64,000 nt of DNA from Anadara kagoshimensis (GCA_021292105.1 CM037861.1:31295674-31359673); one strand, 5' to 3'. Counted from the first letter of the stretch, positions 33,001-42,915 are shown. Numbers and translations are program-made. The notes: generated from the sequence alone by a model not told the origin.

Positions 33001-35682
33001 TATCAACTTTTCATTGATGAAGCCCAAAATAAGTATTTACTGTTTGTTCGTTATAAGGAACATCCATATAAAGACAAGGTCAATAACATTTACGCTAGTT
33101 TTTACACATAGATAAAAATGGCAATTTTACCAGGCAGTTATAAGTACCTTAGAGAATGTTTAAGAAAATAATTATTCCATGGTACTACATAGAAGTATTC
33201 AAAAAGGATTCAAGTTATATTCAACCACCTTGAGCTTCGACTTACAATTATTCTTAGCTTGTGGTGGCAATAAATAGCGAGTATTATAAGACAAAGTGGG
33301 TCATCTGGATTATCTGCCATAAGATAATTTATCTGTCACTTTTACAAATAATGGATTAGTATATTTGTTTTGATTGTAATCAGCAGTTTAATTATTCCCC
33401 AAAACTAATAGTCTTGTCTTGCGCATTGGCTCATAACACTGAAGAGTGTCAATGACAGACTCATCTTAAAGCCCTACGGAGTTGAAACATTATTTATATG
33501 CATAGAGCATTTCATATTGACATCTACAGCAAAACAATCGGTATATTACTTTGCTTATATGTCTATCCGTAATAGTCTATGGACGGTCCTTGTTCGTGAT
33601 AGTCTGTGTGTAATTTGCCTTAAATTGCATAGTTTTTTATATATATTTTTTCGTACAAATGCATTAAAACCTGATTTACGATTAGTTTACTCAATCTTCT
33701 GCATGTGTTTGGCGATATAGCACCTATCAATCATTTTAAACACATTATTATCATCGTCTAAAGTTTAATTTCATATTTAAATGTGTTCTCTGTGTAGTGA
33801 AGTCGGAAATGAATTGTTAATCACAAAAAAACTTCCAAAAATCATATCACATTCACATTTCTCGCTGGCACGTCGTAAAAAGATCGTTCTTGCCTCTTTG
33901 ATGCTTAAATATCCATCAAACTATCATGCAGAAAAAAATGGAAAATCTGTTATTTTTGTCGGCGTTATCGAATCGACTAACTGTAAAGTTTTTATTTCAC
34001 AAATTGCAGATAGCTAAAAAAGCTTTTTTATTTTAATAATGTTTCTTTATAGCCATTCTGGTTTATGTTTATAAAAAACTTTATATAAAAATTTGAGAAG
34101 GAAAGAATTCAAAATTGGGTTTATTGCGAACACACGAGCGATTTCACATCAGCTGAAATGTGCGTTATCAGATTGTATCCACTTAGTAAAAAACTTTCAA
34201 CAATAAACCTGAAGGATTTGATATTCTGTCTCGTATCTTAATGTCCATCTTGTTTCTAAAACTTCAAAATCTAGAAATCGTGATTGGTAAAATGACGTAT
34301 TTGAAACGAAGAACTGTTACCATGATTTATAAATAATACTATATACTTATATACATAGACTAAGAATAAATAATGTAGAATAAGATTTTATAAGATATGT
34401 ATATATATTTTAAAACTAGCACGTATTTTTTCATAAACAGCCGATTTAAAATTTGTTACAAGAATTATGATTCTAGATAAAAAAAAAACATATATAGTTA
34501 CAAGTTGTATGTTAAGTATAAATTTCTTATCTTCTTTGTATAGTCAGACATCGTTAAACATATTTAAAATCTTTATTTCTAGATATTATGACATTTTTTC
34601 TGTTAATTATACCTTGATCTTTGGCTTTTCTTTTGTTTTATCTCTATGAAATCACTATAAATTAAAATTAACACTAAAACCTGTTGAAATACAATTTGCT
34701 AATTAAAAAATCCTGCAATCCTGCTTGATATGCATAATCAACTACAAACGTACCGATTCACTTTCTAATCAAAATCCCAACAACAAAGTAAAAACTTTAA
34801 AAACTGCAAATTCAGTTAACAATGTGACTTTTCACCAGGGAAGACGAGGTGTTGCTTAAGGAAGAGTGCCGCTTGTCTAGCCACATCTGCCATCAAAAAT
34901 TGTGAATGAAAGAAAAGCGTCAAATATATATCAAGTGTTATTTTTGGATGCAGATACATCATACTTATCAACAATATTGTGATGACAGCCAAAACACTAA
35001 TTTTCTATAACAACTACTACCTAATGCTATTGATTTACTTATGTTTTATGTTCTTTCTCCAGTCTTACTTTTATTTAACTTGTCTCATAAATTTGATAGT
35101 ACTGATTTTCTGATGTACTCGCATCCGTGCAAATTTCACACCTGTTAAGTGACTTAAATTATTTTAATTTCTGTTTTAATATCAAAATAAAGATATCACA
35201 AACAAACATACAAATATATTCTGAAAAAAAAAAAAATATTTATACTTGTCTTTCTTACCTTCTAGATTGATATTCATAAAACTCCTGACAATGTTTGATG
35301 ACGGATGCGACAAATGCTGTGTTGTGAACTGGTTATAAAGATCCATCATGTAACCAGGTGCTTGTTGTCGTCTGTTGTCAGTCAATTTAAGTGTCTTATT
35401 ACCTGAGCCAATATTTAATCCAGGTGGTAAATTTAAAGAATCAACAATGTTATTGCCTTCCTCGGGAACTAAGCCAACATCCGAATAATCATACTCTTCA
35501 TAATCGTCTGCTCCATAGATATCTCTTTTTGTCCTTTCAACCTTTTCCGTCGCCATACCGTCTGCTGGTCCAGTAGCAACATTGGATTCATCATGATTAT
35601 TTAGAGAACGACCCAAAACGCTCTTTACTATCAGAATGTGCAAGATTATTAGTGGATATAAGATGACAAAACTACTCTTCAT
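14761..35682 (-). CDS. BMP9/10: BMP9/BMP10 (GDF2)-type TGF-beta ligand (complete, 3 coding exons)
   Basis: On the minus strand, exons 35682-35259, 26221-25509 and 14994-14761 join in phase 1 then phase 0 into 456 codons plus stop. Residues 1-24 are a signal peptide. The TGF-beta propeptide follows ([11 protein letters not shown] near 109-119, then [32 protein letters not shown]). A furin run RIKRRARR lies at 344-351. The roughly 105-residue mature domain has cysteines at about 354, 383, 387, 419, 420, 453 and 455, the complete cystine knot plus interchain Cys. [37 protein letters not shown] and the CGCR end best match BMP9/BMP10. It is a secreted dimeric ligand for type I/II Ser/Thr kinase receptors. 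Oddities are an early RTKR site (50-53) followed by an acidic Tyr-rich stretch, and an Asn/Asp-rich linker before the furin site. The introns are 9.0 and 10.5 kb and repeat-filled. Confidence 0.93.
15235..15335. repeat. short tandem duplication
   Basis: GTGGTATA.GG.ACC...GAT/TCTACTGACATC occurs twice, 56 bp apart, in BMP intron 2. Confidence 0.6.
15545..15750. repeat. diverged tandem repeat, about 90 bp
   Basis: GATACTA(A/G)GTTTGGA occurs three times, twice followed by ATTTGA(A/C)AGATTTTT. Confidence 0.6.
16725..16960. repeat. tandem duplication, about 115 bp
   Basis: GATTTTAAGATTAACATAAA plus GTGACA..TCGTA occurs twice. Confidence 0.7.
17205..17345 (-). mobile_element. SINE family 3, partial
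   Basis: Shares TGAGCGGC...GATC.GTAA.CGC and the CCAAGGTCG end with the 28.7 kb copy. Confidence 0.45.
17580..17796. mobile_element. MITE family M (TIR CAGACCTGTCGAAAGTTTAAC)
   Basis: Left TIR TACACTACATGCCTGTCGAAA and right TIR TTTCGACAGGTTTCTACTGA face each other over about 217 bp. Same ends as the other family M elements. In BMP intron 2. Confidence 0.75.
17884..18099. mobile_element. MITE family M
   Basis: Starts TACAGTACAGACCTGTCGAA; ends with a decayed right TIR (TCGACATGTCTGTAGTGCAG). It sits 88 bp from the previous copy. Confidence 0.72.
18284..18425 (+). mobile_element. SINE family 1, internal fragment
   Basis: Matches only TCTTTCGCCAAGCACTCGGCAT and the following body, strongly diverged. 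Confidence 0.5.
18618..18905 (+). mobile_element. Ty3/Gypsy reverse transcriptase relic
   Basis: [31 protein letters not shown] and [10 protein letters not shown], then after a frameshift [20 protein letters not shown] and CSLFA, are the palm motifs of Ty3/Gypsy RT. No LTRs, protease or integrase are visible. It lies in BMP intron 2. Confidence 0.85.
19285..20500. repeat. diverged satellite, about 140 bp unit, 8-9 copies
   Basis: The block GCTTCTGTTTT.ATGATAAC followed by CTTAAGGTTTTATTTTCAAT recurs at roughly 140-bp spacing, alternating with TTCTG.TTT.AGTTGTAACC. Strong T/A strand asymmetry. In BMP intron 2. Confidence 0.8.
20725..20945 (-). repeat. interspersed repeat G, minus copy
   Basis: Shares the CTCAAACTAGTTT terminus, CTTGAGAGCCAAATACCCCC and the ATGACCTTGGTTCAAGGTC region with 8508-8760 in opposite orientation. 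In BMP intron 2. Confidence 0.65.
21305..21672 (-). mobile_element. SINE family 1
   Basis: Complete minus-strand copy: GTTGAGTTGAG tail at the left, tRNA-like head with GAGCTAGCGCAGTGG at the right. In BMP intron 2. Confidence 0.82.
22301..23571. mobile_element. expanded MITE family M: 12 left arms followed by 3 right arms
   Basis: A left-arm unit of about 67 bp begins (at ACCTGTC) near 22307, 22381, 22448, 22515, 22582, 22648, 22712, 22780, 22847, 22914, 22981 and 23049. Three right-arm ends (TTTCG(A)CAGGTCTG/A...) finish at about 23231, 23380 and 23571. Repeated [16 protein letters not shown] frames are by-products of the 66/67-bp unit. Located in BMP intron 2. Confidence 0.85.
25060..25250 (-). 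mobile_element. SINE family 1, 5'-truncated
   Basis: Only tail and body remain, as expected for incomplete reverse transcription. In BMP intron 2, 260 bp from the exon 2 donor. Confidence 0.75.
25340..25495 (-). repeat. repeat family A
   Basis: GACTTCCACCAGGGGAATGAGG and AAAGTTCCCGTAGTGGGA are joined with the middle deleted. It abuts the BMP exon 2 donor within about 15 bp. Confidence 0.75.
25509..26221 (-). CDS. BMP9/10: BMP9/10-like gene, coding exon 2 (propeptide, furin site, start of mature domain)
   Basis: 713 nt, acceptor TTTTTGTAG, donor CAG|GTAAGC. Enters in phase 1 and leaves in phase 0, consistent with both neighbours. Contains FNIT, NTT and NRT/NNS sequons, an N/D-rich low-complexity linker and the furin run. 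It ends within the mature domain at IIAPNGYQ. Confidence 0.92.
26268..26735. mobile_element. MITE family M, duplicated arms (2 left, 2 right)
   Basis: Left TIRs start at about 26271 and 26390; right TIRs end at about 26636 and 26735. A 32-nt poly-T tract (26558-26589) sits inside. It begins about 47 bp upstream of the BMP exon 2 acceptor. Confidence 0.75.
26930..26998. repeat. (TA)n microsatellite
   Basis: About 65 bp of TA in BMP intron 1. Confidence 0.9.
27564..27791. mobile_element. MITE family M, single simple copy
   Basis: CAGACCTGTCGAAAATTTTA at the left and TTTTGACAGGTCTGTACTG at the right, flanked by TA. Reference structure for the family (about 225 bp). In BMP intron 1. Confidence 0.82.
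28100..28345 (-). repeat. repeat family A
   Basis: From CCAATCCATGTCCGAATCGC to ATCCTGGACACAGAGACATC. In BMP intron 1. Confidence 0.82.
28620..28872 (-). mobile_element. tRNA-derived SINE, family 3 (Leu/Ser-like head)
   Basis: On the minus strand it starts GGGAGGCCGAGTAGTCTAAAG, a tRNA-Leu/Ser-like A-box region, and ends with TCTCGATATAAGT, the tail also found in family 1. Confidence 0.6.
29530..29858 (-). mobile_element. SINE family 1
   Basis: Minus-strand copy with tRNA-like head (CTCTACCAACTGAGCTACC). In BMP intron 1. Confidence 0.78.
29870..31735. other. BMP intron 1, mostly featureless
   Basis: Apart from the 29955 duplication, frames such as the one at 30594-30890 lack any family signature and overlap other frames. 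Confidence 0.35.
29955..30145. repeat. diverged tandem duplication, about 125 bp, with a hairpin
   Basis: GCGTGGATTTGATAAAA...GGAAAATAAGGA occurs twice. Between them AAGGAAATGTT and AACATTTCCTT form a perfect inverted repeat. Confidence 0.5.
31738..32165. repeat. about 95-bp tandem repeat, 3 copies, interrupted by a MITE
   Basis: TTTATTTCT...ATGCACTT...AAATATAAATCTAA(T/C)TG recurs; MITE family P sits between copies 1 and 2. Confidence 0.65.
31838..31999. mobile_element. MITE family P (CAGTCAAACCTG-type TIR)
   Basis: Right TIR reads GTCTTTATAGACAGGTTTGACTG and the left is its diverged complement. It interrupts a tandem repeat whose uninterrupted copy (about 32100) shows TACAATATTTATTTCT, so TA was the target. 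In BMP intron 1. Confidence 0.75.
32850..33000 (+). mobile_element. SINE family 3, 3' fragment
   Basis: Contains CACCATCACCGAAATGACGG and TCTCGATATAAGTGAAAT, the shared SINE tail. Confidence 0.45.
33000..34730. other. BMP intron 1, featureless AT-rich
   Basis: No coding, RNA or repeat feature supported. Confidence 0.35.
34735..35000 (-). repeat. repeat family A, diverged
   Basis: TTTTCACCAGGGAAGACGAG and TATCAACAATATTGTGATG. In BMP intron 1, 260 bp from the exon 1 donor. Confidence 0.7.
35259..35682 (-). CDS. BMP9/10: BMP9/10-like gene, coding exon 1 (signal peptide, N-terminal propeptide)
   Basis: Starts with [19 protein letters not shown], a clear secretory signal. The donor GAAG|GTAAGA ends at 35259 in phase 1; the split codon GCA (Ala) is completed by exon 2. 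Contains RTKR at residues 50-53 and an NKT glycosylation sequon. Confidence 0.9.
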
Positions 35683-37005
35683 CGTCGTCCAATTCTAAAT
35701 CTGGCGCCGCCGATATGTATTGGCTTGCTTTTACGAACATTCAGTGAAAAATCACACGTTCCAAATTACAGTCGTTAATTAATGTATCTATTAGTTAGTT
35801 ACACGTACATTATTTTATCAATGGTCTTTTAAACTTTAAGAAAATCTATTTCGGTAAATCAACAACGATAATGAATATATGTTTAAGATGTGATGCAGAA
35901 TTCCTCCATGGATAAGGGTGTATGTATGAATTTTTTTCCTCCATCCTGTCAGGTAAAACTGAACACACCTGATGCCAGATGTTCCTCCATAATCTGATAT
36001 AATTTCCAAATGGTATTCGAGAAAATGCAGATGACATCGTCAGCTAGTTATCACAGAGATAAAACCTCGTTCGTTCATTAACATTACATTTTATTACATG
36101 CGTTAAACTCTTCCAGTGTAACTATTATTTATGTGTTGCCCACGTGGCCAAGACGGGCAGTAACGCAAAAATCAACTAACTTCTATGTTTGATACACCCT
36201 TTCTGTTATCAGTAACTGGAATGATCTTGGCTGGCCAGTTTATGCAATAAAGAAAACTTTTCAACAACACCATTAAAATAACACCGCTGATTTCTCTATA
36301 TAAAACTCCTTGTTCCTACAGATATCTCAATATCTTAATATACATAGAAGTAAAATAGCAGAAATAAAATTCCTTTTATACAAATTGTACATCTGTGTTT
36401 TAAACAAAAACCTGGTATGGTGCACGTTTTCTTCTTTATATCTTTAAATTATTTAATTAACATTTTGTAACTCGAAAGGTGTAGTCAATTTTCTTAATAT
36501 CAAATATTCCAGTAATGTCCAAAAAACGTAATAAATTTTTACAGCCTTGGTGTATATTTGCCGAACCGTTTTGCGGGGTTTTATTTGACGTGGTATCAAA
36601 TTCAAGAACTCCTAATTTTTCTCTTTTATCCTATAATTCAATAGAATGATGTAATAAATTTTCTAATGTTTAGAACGTGACATAATTCAACTTGAAAGTT
36701 AAGTTTTGACAGCGTTATCGTGCGTGCAAAGTAACATTATTCCATATCTTGTTTCAAATCTGTCACATTTTCTTAAAAAATACGATTTCTAACTTGAGTT
36801 ATAACAACTTCGTTCGGGTGTGTTATCCAATATATCGTAAGGTTCATTCATAAAATTCTTCAACAGTTTTATTACTTTTACTACACCGACAGCTATAGAT
36901 ACTGAATGCTATATTGCCGTCTTTTACATTTGGATTTGGCACTGCCCAGTGCTTCTACTTGACTTTCAAATTATCGTACAAGATTTACACAGTTAGAGGA
37001 GTCAC
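35683..37005. other. upstream flank of the BMP gene
   Basis: Presumed promoter region. An ATTGG (CCAAT on the gene strand) lies about 35 bp upstream of the ATG; no TATA box is convincing. Confidence 0.3.
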
Positions 37006-37009
37006 TCTG

Positions 37010-37375
37010 TCCAAATCCAGTGCTGATTTAATATTATCTTTTTCTTCCAATTCTTAAAGCATTACATTCGTTTTTGTCCAGCAATTGTTATTGTCTTCAA
37101 CACAATGTTACAATATTTTTACTTTGTCTACATCCAATGTTGTGATGATGAAGATTTAATATTTTCTATTTTTTGCTAATTTTTAAGCATAAGATTCAAC
37201 TTCGTCCAGCAATTGTTATTGTCTCCAACACAATGTTACAATAGTTTCACTTTGTCAAATCCAATGTTGTGATGATGAAGATTTTTATTAATTTTTTTCT
37301 GCCAATTATTAAAACATTAGATTCTACCAGCGATTATTATTGCTTTCCACAAAATGTTGCTGTATTTTCAGAATT
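37010..37375. repeat. 126-bp tandem repeat, about 3 copies
   Basis: CCAGCAATTGTTATTGTC starts near 37078 and 37204, with a decayed third at 37327. AATGTTGTGATGATGAAGAT is shared. Confidence 0.8.
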
Positions 37376-37979
37376 CATTTTTCCACTTCGAATATTGACT
37401 TTAGTGTTCCAATCAGTAGTTAGCTTTGCCTTTCCTTCAAATTAAACTTTCTCTTCTCGATTAGTCAGGTGTTCGAAACTTTGATTCACTGTGAGTATTA
37501 TTGAACACACTATGGAACTAACAAACGCCTTTTTCGACTCAAAAAGGTTTTCATTGAAACTCAAAATTTAAATTTAAACTGAGTGGAGACATCAGCTCAT
37601 TCATTACAATATTTGATTTCATGACACTGCGTTGAACTCTAAATTGAAATAACACTTGCTCAATTTTATGCACGCATATATTTATTTTCGGAACAGATAT
37701 ACCAAATAATCTATGATTTGAGAAACCATTGAAAATAATACACATGTTAAATGCGTTCCCTGCTGATTAGGAATTTTTAAAAGTCAAGAGTTATAAAATG
37801 TGTGGTATTACTTCGTATCACTTTTATTCTGCAGATGCGAAAAATGACAAATAGATCTTCAACAGTAATTCTAGAATCATCCCAGTAAAACTTTGATGCT
37901 TGCCAACGATTATATACTTCAAATTTTGAAAATACAGATAGCTATGATAAATAAAATTTTCGTTTTGGTCTGATAATAT

Positions 37980-38395
37980 CATAAACAAACATACCAGCCA
38001 AAAACAAAGTCAAAACTTCGAAAACTAGCAAAATAAAGTAAAATATGTGAACATCCACCCAGGGAAATGAAGTCGGGCGCTCCAGAAGGGTAAGGATCTC
38101 CTGTCTACCCAGTTACCCCCGCAACGCGTGGAATTCTGAAAATAAAGGAACATGAAACCACAGTACTCACGGGATTATTTTGGATATGGAGACTCATACT
38201 TATCAAAGCTATTGTGATGAAGACAATAAATCGTCTGACGTTTTCATGTCCTTGGTAAGCCTAGGCTTGTAGTACCCCTGAGTCAACAATTTATTTGTAT
38301 GTAGTTCCCGTAGTGAGAACGAGCCATACCTACTATAATGTATTAAACTGCGAATAAAATACATCATCATAAGCAGGAGATGAAAGCATATTGCG
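37980..38395 (-). repeat. repeat family A, long copy
   Basis: Nearly full length: AAACAAACATACCAGCC through GGTAAGGATCTCC to AAAATACATCATCATAAGCAGG. Confidence 0.8.
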
Positions 38396-38399
38396 GAAT

Positions 38400-39090
38400 A
38401 GAAAAGGAAAGTTTACAGTGTAAAATCGAGGTCATAACTTTTGTCAAATAGTTTTAATTTAGCCTCCCATGGGTGTCATAATTGACATAACAAACAACTC
38501 TGATGTGGATACAGAACAGAAGAAAGCAAGTTGTAACGAAAACCGTATTTGGCAAAAGCCGATGTAACAAAAAAACCAAAAAGTGTATATTTTCAGAAAT
38601 ATAATTTCGTTAAAGATTGGACGCAAAACATTGTTACCATATTGGGGGAAATAAACACTGGTCAGTTCATTCCAAAGTTCTTTTGTTTAAATAGTTCTTT
38701 CTTCAAGTTTGTCCATTAAAACTCTATACAAAAAATAATGTAGTAGCTAAGGACGCGAGTTTTGCTTTCGCAAATTTAAATGAAGATGCTTGCCCTTCCA
38801 TATCACCACCAGTGTTTGATATCCGTATTAACTTAGTGTTTGTCTATTAGAAAACTGTGATTGCAAATATATGTTATTTTGGACAGAGTAGTTATGTTAT
38901 AAAATAGCTTCAGTATGAACGGAATTAAGATTTGAACCAGAGAAAATTCGCAGTTTTTACAACAAACGAGACCACAATATCAACCTATTTCAATTCGATT
39001 GAATATAAACAAAATGGACCAATGGACTTTACAATGAAATGTATAATGCAATAGATAGTTGGGTTTTTCATTGACTTCAATTAAGTGACA
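38400..39090. other. intergenic, nothing recognised
   Basis: No supported feature. Confidence 0.35.
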
Positions 39091-39097
39091 AACGTAT

Positions 39098-39620
39098 TAT
39101 GCATTGTTACGCCCACACGTCTATGCGGGGAATTTCAACGCATAAAGAGGACGCTTTTGTGTGGCAAAAAGGCTACATTCCGCTGCAAAAAGAAAACATT
39201 TACTATCATCACCTACACCTGTATCATCATTACCACCGCCATTAAAAACACCACCACCGTCACTATCATCGTGATGATCATCATTATCATCACTATGGTA
39301 ACATCGTAGTCGCCCGCTCTCATCGTTCCCGTCCTCATCCTCATCCTCCTCCTTACAATTATTATTACCATAATCAACAAAAACTTAAGTTCTCAATTGT
39401 CACCGTCGTCGCCATAATTAAAATCACCACCACCGTTTTTGTCTTTTTTAAACTTCATAATATGTCATTAAAATTAGTCCTCTTTATGCGTGAAAAAGGC
39501 AGCCTTGCGTTGAACGCCGCCTCATAAACGTGACCGACCTCTTTATGCGTTTAAATTCCCTGCATAGACGTATCGGGCGCGTTTATGCGGCAACACCGCT
39601 ATGTGGCGTTACAATGCATA
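39098..39620. mobile_element. long-TIR element (ATGCATTGTWACGCC ends)
   Basis: The outer 15 bp and an inner block CGTCTATGCRGGGAATTT plus AACGCATAAAGAGG are present in inverted orientation at both ends. The centre is an ATC/CAC-rich trinucleotide stretch (39195-39300). No transposase is visible. Confidence 0.65.
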
Positions 39621-40194
39621 TATAGCTATAAATACGAAGTTAGAACAGTCGGTCACAAAAGATCTATCAATAGGGAAAACAGGAACATGCAGGGACTTCC
39701 ATCTTTAGACCACTCGGCCATCAAGGTCTTTTACCCCTATTAGGGCTTTATTGTAACTATACAACCAAGTGAGACGGGTGCTATTGACATTCTTTTTTCA
39801 GTTTTAAATCAAAAAATTGTGCAAGAAGTTTCCGATATTTAAACTCTATGTTTTCTGTGTTGGCCGCTGTTGACTTTCGTATATTTGGAATTGAGAGACA
39901 TGCATGTCATGTAAATGCTAATTTGCGTCTTAAAGTACGCGTGTTCCCGGATAAAATTTAGGTTTGAGTTATTGCCAGACAATCTTTAGTTTAGTTTTAC
40001 AGTTATGGGCCCGTACTGCTAAAACGCCAACGTAACATGCATGTTACACTGGTTGTATTACAAATCTAATTTTCTGACATTTAAACGGGTTTCAAATTAC
40101 TATTTAAAAATATTTAAAAATTGAATTCAATTTATTCATTTAATTATTTCCAGACAAGAACATTTTGTACATTTATCCATCGTCGGAAAGAGAT

Positions 40195-40580
40195 TGGTTG
40201 GCTGGTTGAATGTTGCTTAACGTCGCATCAGCAATTTTTCAGCTATTCGCGAAGTGAACTATTTAATTAATCTCTATGGATTAATCTATGAACAATTTTT
40301 GTGTATGCAAGTGAAGTGCAAGTGTGTTGTATGGTCTGCCTTGTACTAGCGCGCACTCGAGGCGAATTTACCGTGCTAGCTCACAGAGTCAGTACGCCGC
40401 AGACAAGCGTACCCCTCCCCCAGTCCATTATACTGATACCAGGTGAATCAGTAAAGGCCAACGGTAAGGAAAATTCACTTTCCCACATGTGGTCCGAGCG
40501 GGACTCGAACTCACAGCGGTGAGAGACCCTGGATTTGAAGACTGACGTCTTATCCATTAGGCCACAGCGCCCTCTCGTCG
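40195..40580 (-). mobile_element. tRNA-derived SINE, family 2
   Basis: Minus-strand head with A box TGGCCTAATGGATAAG and B box GAGTTCGAGTCCCG, then GGAAAATTCACTTTCC...GGCCTTTACTGATTCACC on the body. Distinct from family 1. ORFs across it are shadows. Confidence 0.75.
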
Positions 40581-40669
40581 TCGGAAAGAGAGCTTTGGTA
40601 ACAGAGTGGTGCTCTGATGACGCTTAAGAATTACAACGCCTCTGAGTTTTATATGTATGAATTACGTTC

Positions 40670-41135
40670 GAAGCCAAATCTGGACAGATTTTAGTGAGAA
40701 AGTTTGTCAGTTCGCTTGCCGAAGGTAGGTAGTTTTCACTGGACACTCCGATTTCCTTCACATTCTAAGATTTAGCACCTTATAATATGAGAAAGAATCT
40801 TGACGGGCGTTTTACACCATTATTCTACTCCCAATCATTTTTTTAAAATTAAATCGTTTTTGAAGTCAACATTAAAACATTTTAAATTGAATTCAATAAA
40901 GGAAATTGTAAATTTTATTGGTTGTTCTTCGGGGACCTCTGTGGCAGATTGCCGTACAAAGCCCGTACTTACGGGTGATCATAGCGCCTCTCACCGCCTT
41001 GGTCGCATATATCCTAATGTGAGAAAGTTTGTCTGCTCGCTTAAGGTCGATGGTATTTTTCCATACACTCCGGTTTCCTCCAGTATTTTAAATGTGACCG
41101 CCTCTCACTTAGTGAAACAATCTTGACTGGCAGTT
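40670..41135 (+). mobile_element. SINE family 3, two adjacent degenerate copies
   Basis: GAGAAAGTTTGTC.G.TCGCTT...CACTCCG.TTTCCT occurs twice (about 40699 and 41022), followed each time by TTGAC(G/T)GGC. The 108-codon frame here is a repeat shadow. Confidence 0.45.
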
Positions 41136-41282
41136 GGTTAAATATTATTTCCACATCTCGTCCGTCGACAGTAGTCAGGTTTAAATTAAGTGGGGGTTTA
41201 GTCCGTTTGTTGTAGCGTTATTTTAGTTGTTTGAAATATTGATACTACATGTATCTCGATAACAAACATTTCTGTCTTCAAT

Positions 41283-41640
41283 TTTTCATAGCTCAGTTGC
41301 TATAGTGTTTGATCCGTAAGTGGGAGGTCGTAGGCTCAAACCCCGACCAGGTCTCACCAAAGAATCGAAAGTGGGTAGTGACTGTTCTTTGGCCAAGCAC
41401 TTGGCATTACGAAATAAAAGCCACGGTTCTTTCGGATGAGAATTTAAAAAGTAAACGAGGTCCCGTGTCACGGTAGGTGTGTCACGATAAAAAAAACCCT
41501 GCTGTATAATGTCATCAGCGCAACGCAGAGGCAAAATTTCTGCACCTTCACCTATAGCTGGCTTCGTCTCGGTAAAACTAGTAAGTGAAATATTCTTGAC
41601 TGGGACGTAAAACCCCCATTACTAAACTCAACTCAATTTT
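41283..41640 (+). mobile_element. SINE family 1
   Basis: Nearly full copy with a decayed tRNA head, the same body and the CTCAACTCAA tail; 0.94 kb upstream of the best copy. Confidence 0.8.
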
Positions 41641-41659
41641 TCATATAAACTAAAATTCA

Positions 41660-42320
41660 TTCAAGTTTTATAATAGATAATACCTACTATGTTACACATT
41701 TTCCCACAGTATATATTTGCATGGATGCACTCCATCCAAGGGCGTAACATTTCCTTAAGTTTCTCCATTAGATAACAAATGATATGTATACTATTTATCC
41801 TATAAAGAGTGATAACAAGAGTGATAATAAGGGAACGTTTATATATGTGTGAAGTTTGGTATAAGTATCGGTGGAAAAATTTCAAAACTGAAACTTGATC
41901 TATTTTCCCGGCGACGGTTAACAAAGCAGCAAAATTTTACGTTAATAAATATCCGCAAGTTTACATCACGCATTTATTAAAATATCGCCCGTTAACCGAG
42001 CTATTAAATTTTCGTAAAAACGCTAGTATTTACACATCATTGTAGATTTATGAAAATATCGACCGTCAAACGAACAGATAAATTTACGTCAGAAACGCTC
42101 GTATTTACACGTCATCGATTGATAAATTTGCGGTAGCGAAATCACTGGGTATTAACCGAGCAGATAAACGCCCGAATTGTTTATGAATCTATCCGCCAAG
42201 AAGCAACGAGCGTAAACTTAACGTCTATATCATCAGTATTACACAGATTTACGAAGCTATTGTCTATTAGCCAAACAGCTTTTACGCTAATAACTTCCGT
42301 ACTTACATGTCGCCACGTAT
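41660..42320. other. intergenic, nothing recognised
   Basis: Between SINE copies; no supported gene. Confidence 0.35.
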
Positions 42321-42325
42321 TTTTA

Positions 42326-42504
42326 GAGTTAAACCTACCTTAAATGCATCTATATATAAGGATCACCTGCTTTTTAAAGGCCAGTAAACTTTTACCCCAA
42401 TTGCTCCATATTCATGTTATTTTAACCTTTATACATAGGCAACCTGCCTATAACAGCCACTTTTACTTCTTCCTTTGCGTGGTCTTTATAGACCGGTTTG
42501 ACTG
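42326..42504. mobile_element. MITE family P, second copy
   Basis: Shares AAAGGCCAGTA, CATATTCATGTTATT and the TTTATAGACCGGTTTGACTG end with the 31.8 kb copy; the left end has decayed (GAGTTAAACCTACC). Confidence 0.72.
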
Positions 42505-42576
42505 AAAATATAATTTATTTTTTATGAAAATATCTAAATGATCTTTTGGGGTTGTGACTTTAATCACTGTCGAGAC

Positions 42577-42915
42577 CACTGCGGTAGCTCAGTTGGTAGA
42601 GTGCTCGCTCCGTAAGTGGAAGGTTGTGGGTTCGATCCCCGGTCGGGTCTGACCCGAGACTTGAAAGTGGGTAGTGAATGTTTTTTCGCCAAGCACTCGG
42701 ATTACGAAATAAAAGTCACGGTTCTTATGGATGGGAACTTAAAATAAACGCGGTCCAGTGTCGCGATGGGCTTGGCACGCCAAAGAACCCTGCTGTATAA
42801 TGCCATCAGCGCAACGCACAGGCATAATTTCTGCACCTTCGCCTATAGCTGGCGACGTCTTGATATAAGTGAAATATTCTTGTCTGGGACGTTAAACACA
42901 ATTATACAACTCAAC
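42577..42915 (+). mobile_element. tRNA-derived SINE, family 1 (best copy)
   Basis: A tRNA-like head with A box TAGCTCAGTTGG (42585-42596) and B box GGTTCGATCC (42629-42638). Then a tRNA-unrelated body (CAAGCACTCGG, TACGAAATAAAAGTCACGG) and a tail GATATAAGTGAAATATTCTTG...GACGTTAAAC ending in CAACTCAACT repeats. The acceptor stem does not pair, so this is not a working tRNA gene. Confidence 0.85.

Noticed and set aside
42580..42650. tRNA gene
   Set aside because: A and B boxes are good but the acceptor stem does not pair and the sequence continues into a SINE body shared with several other copies.
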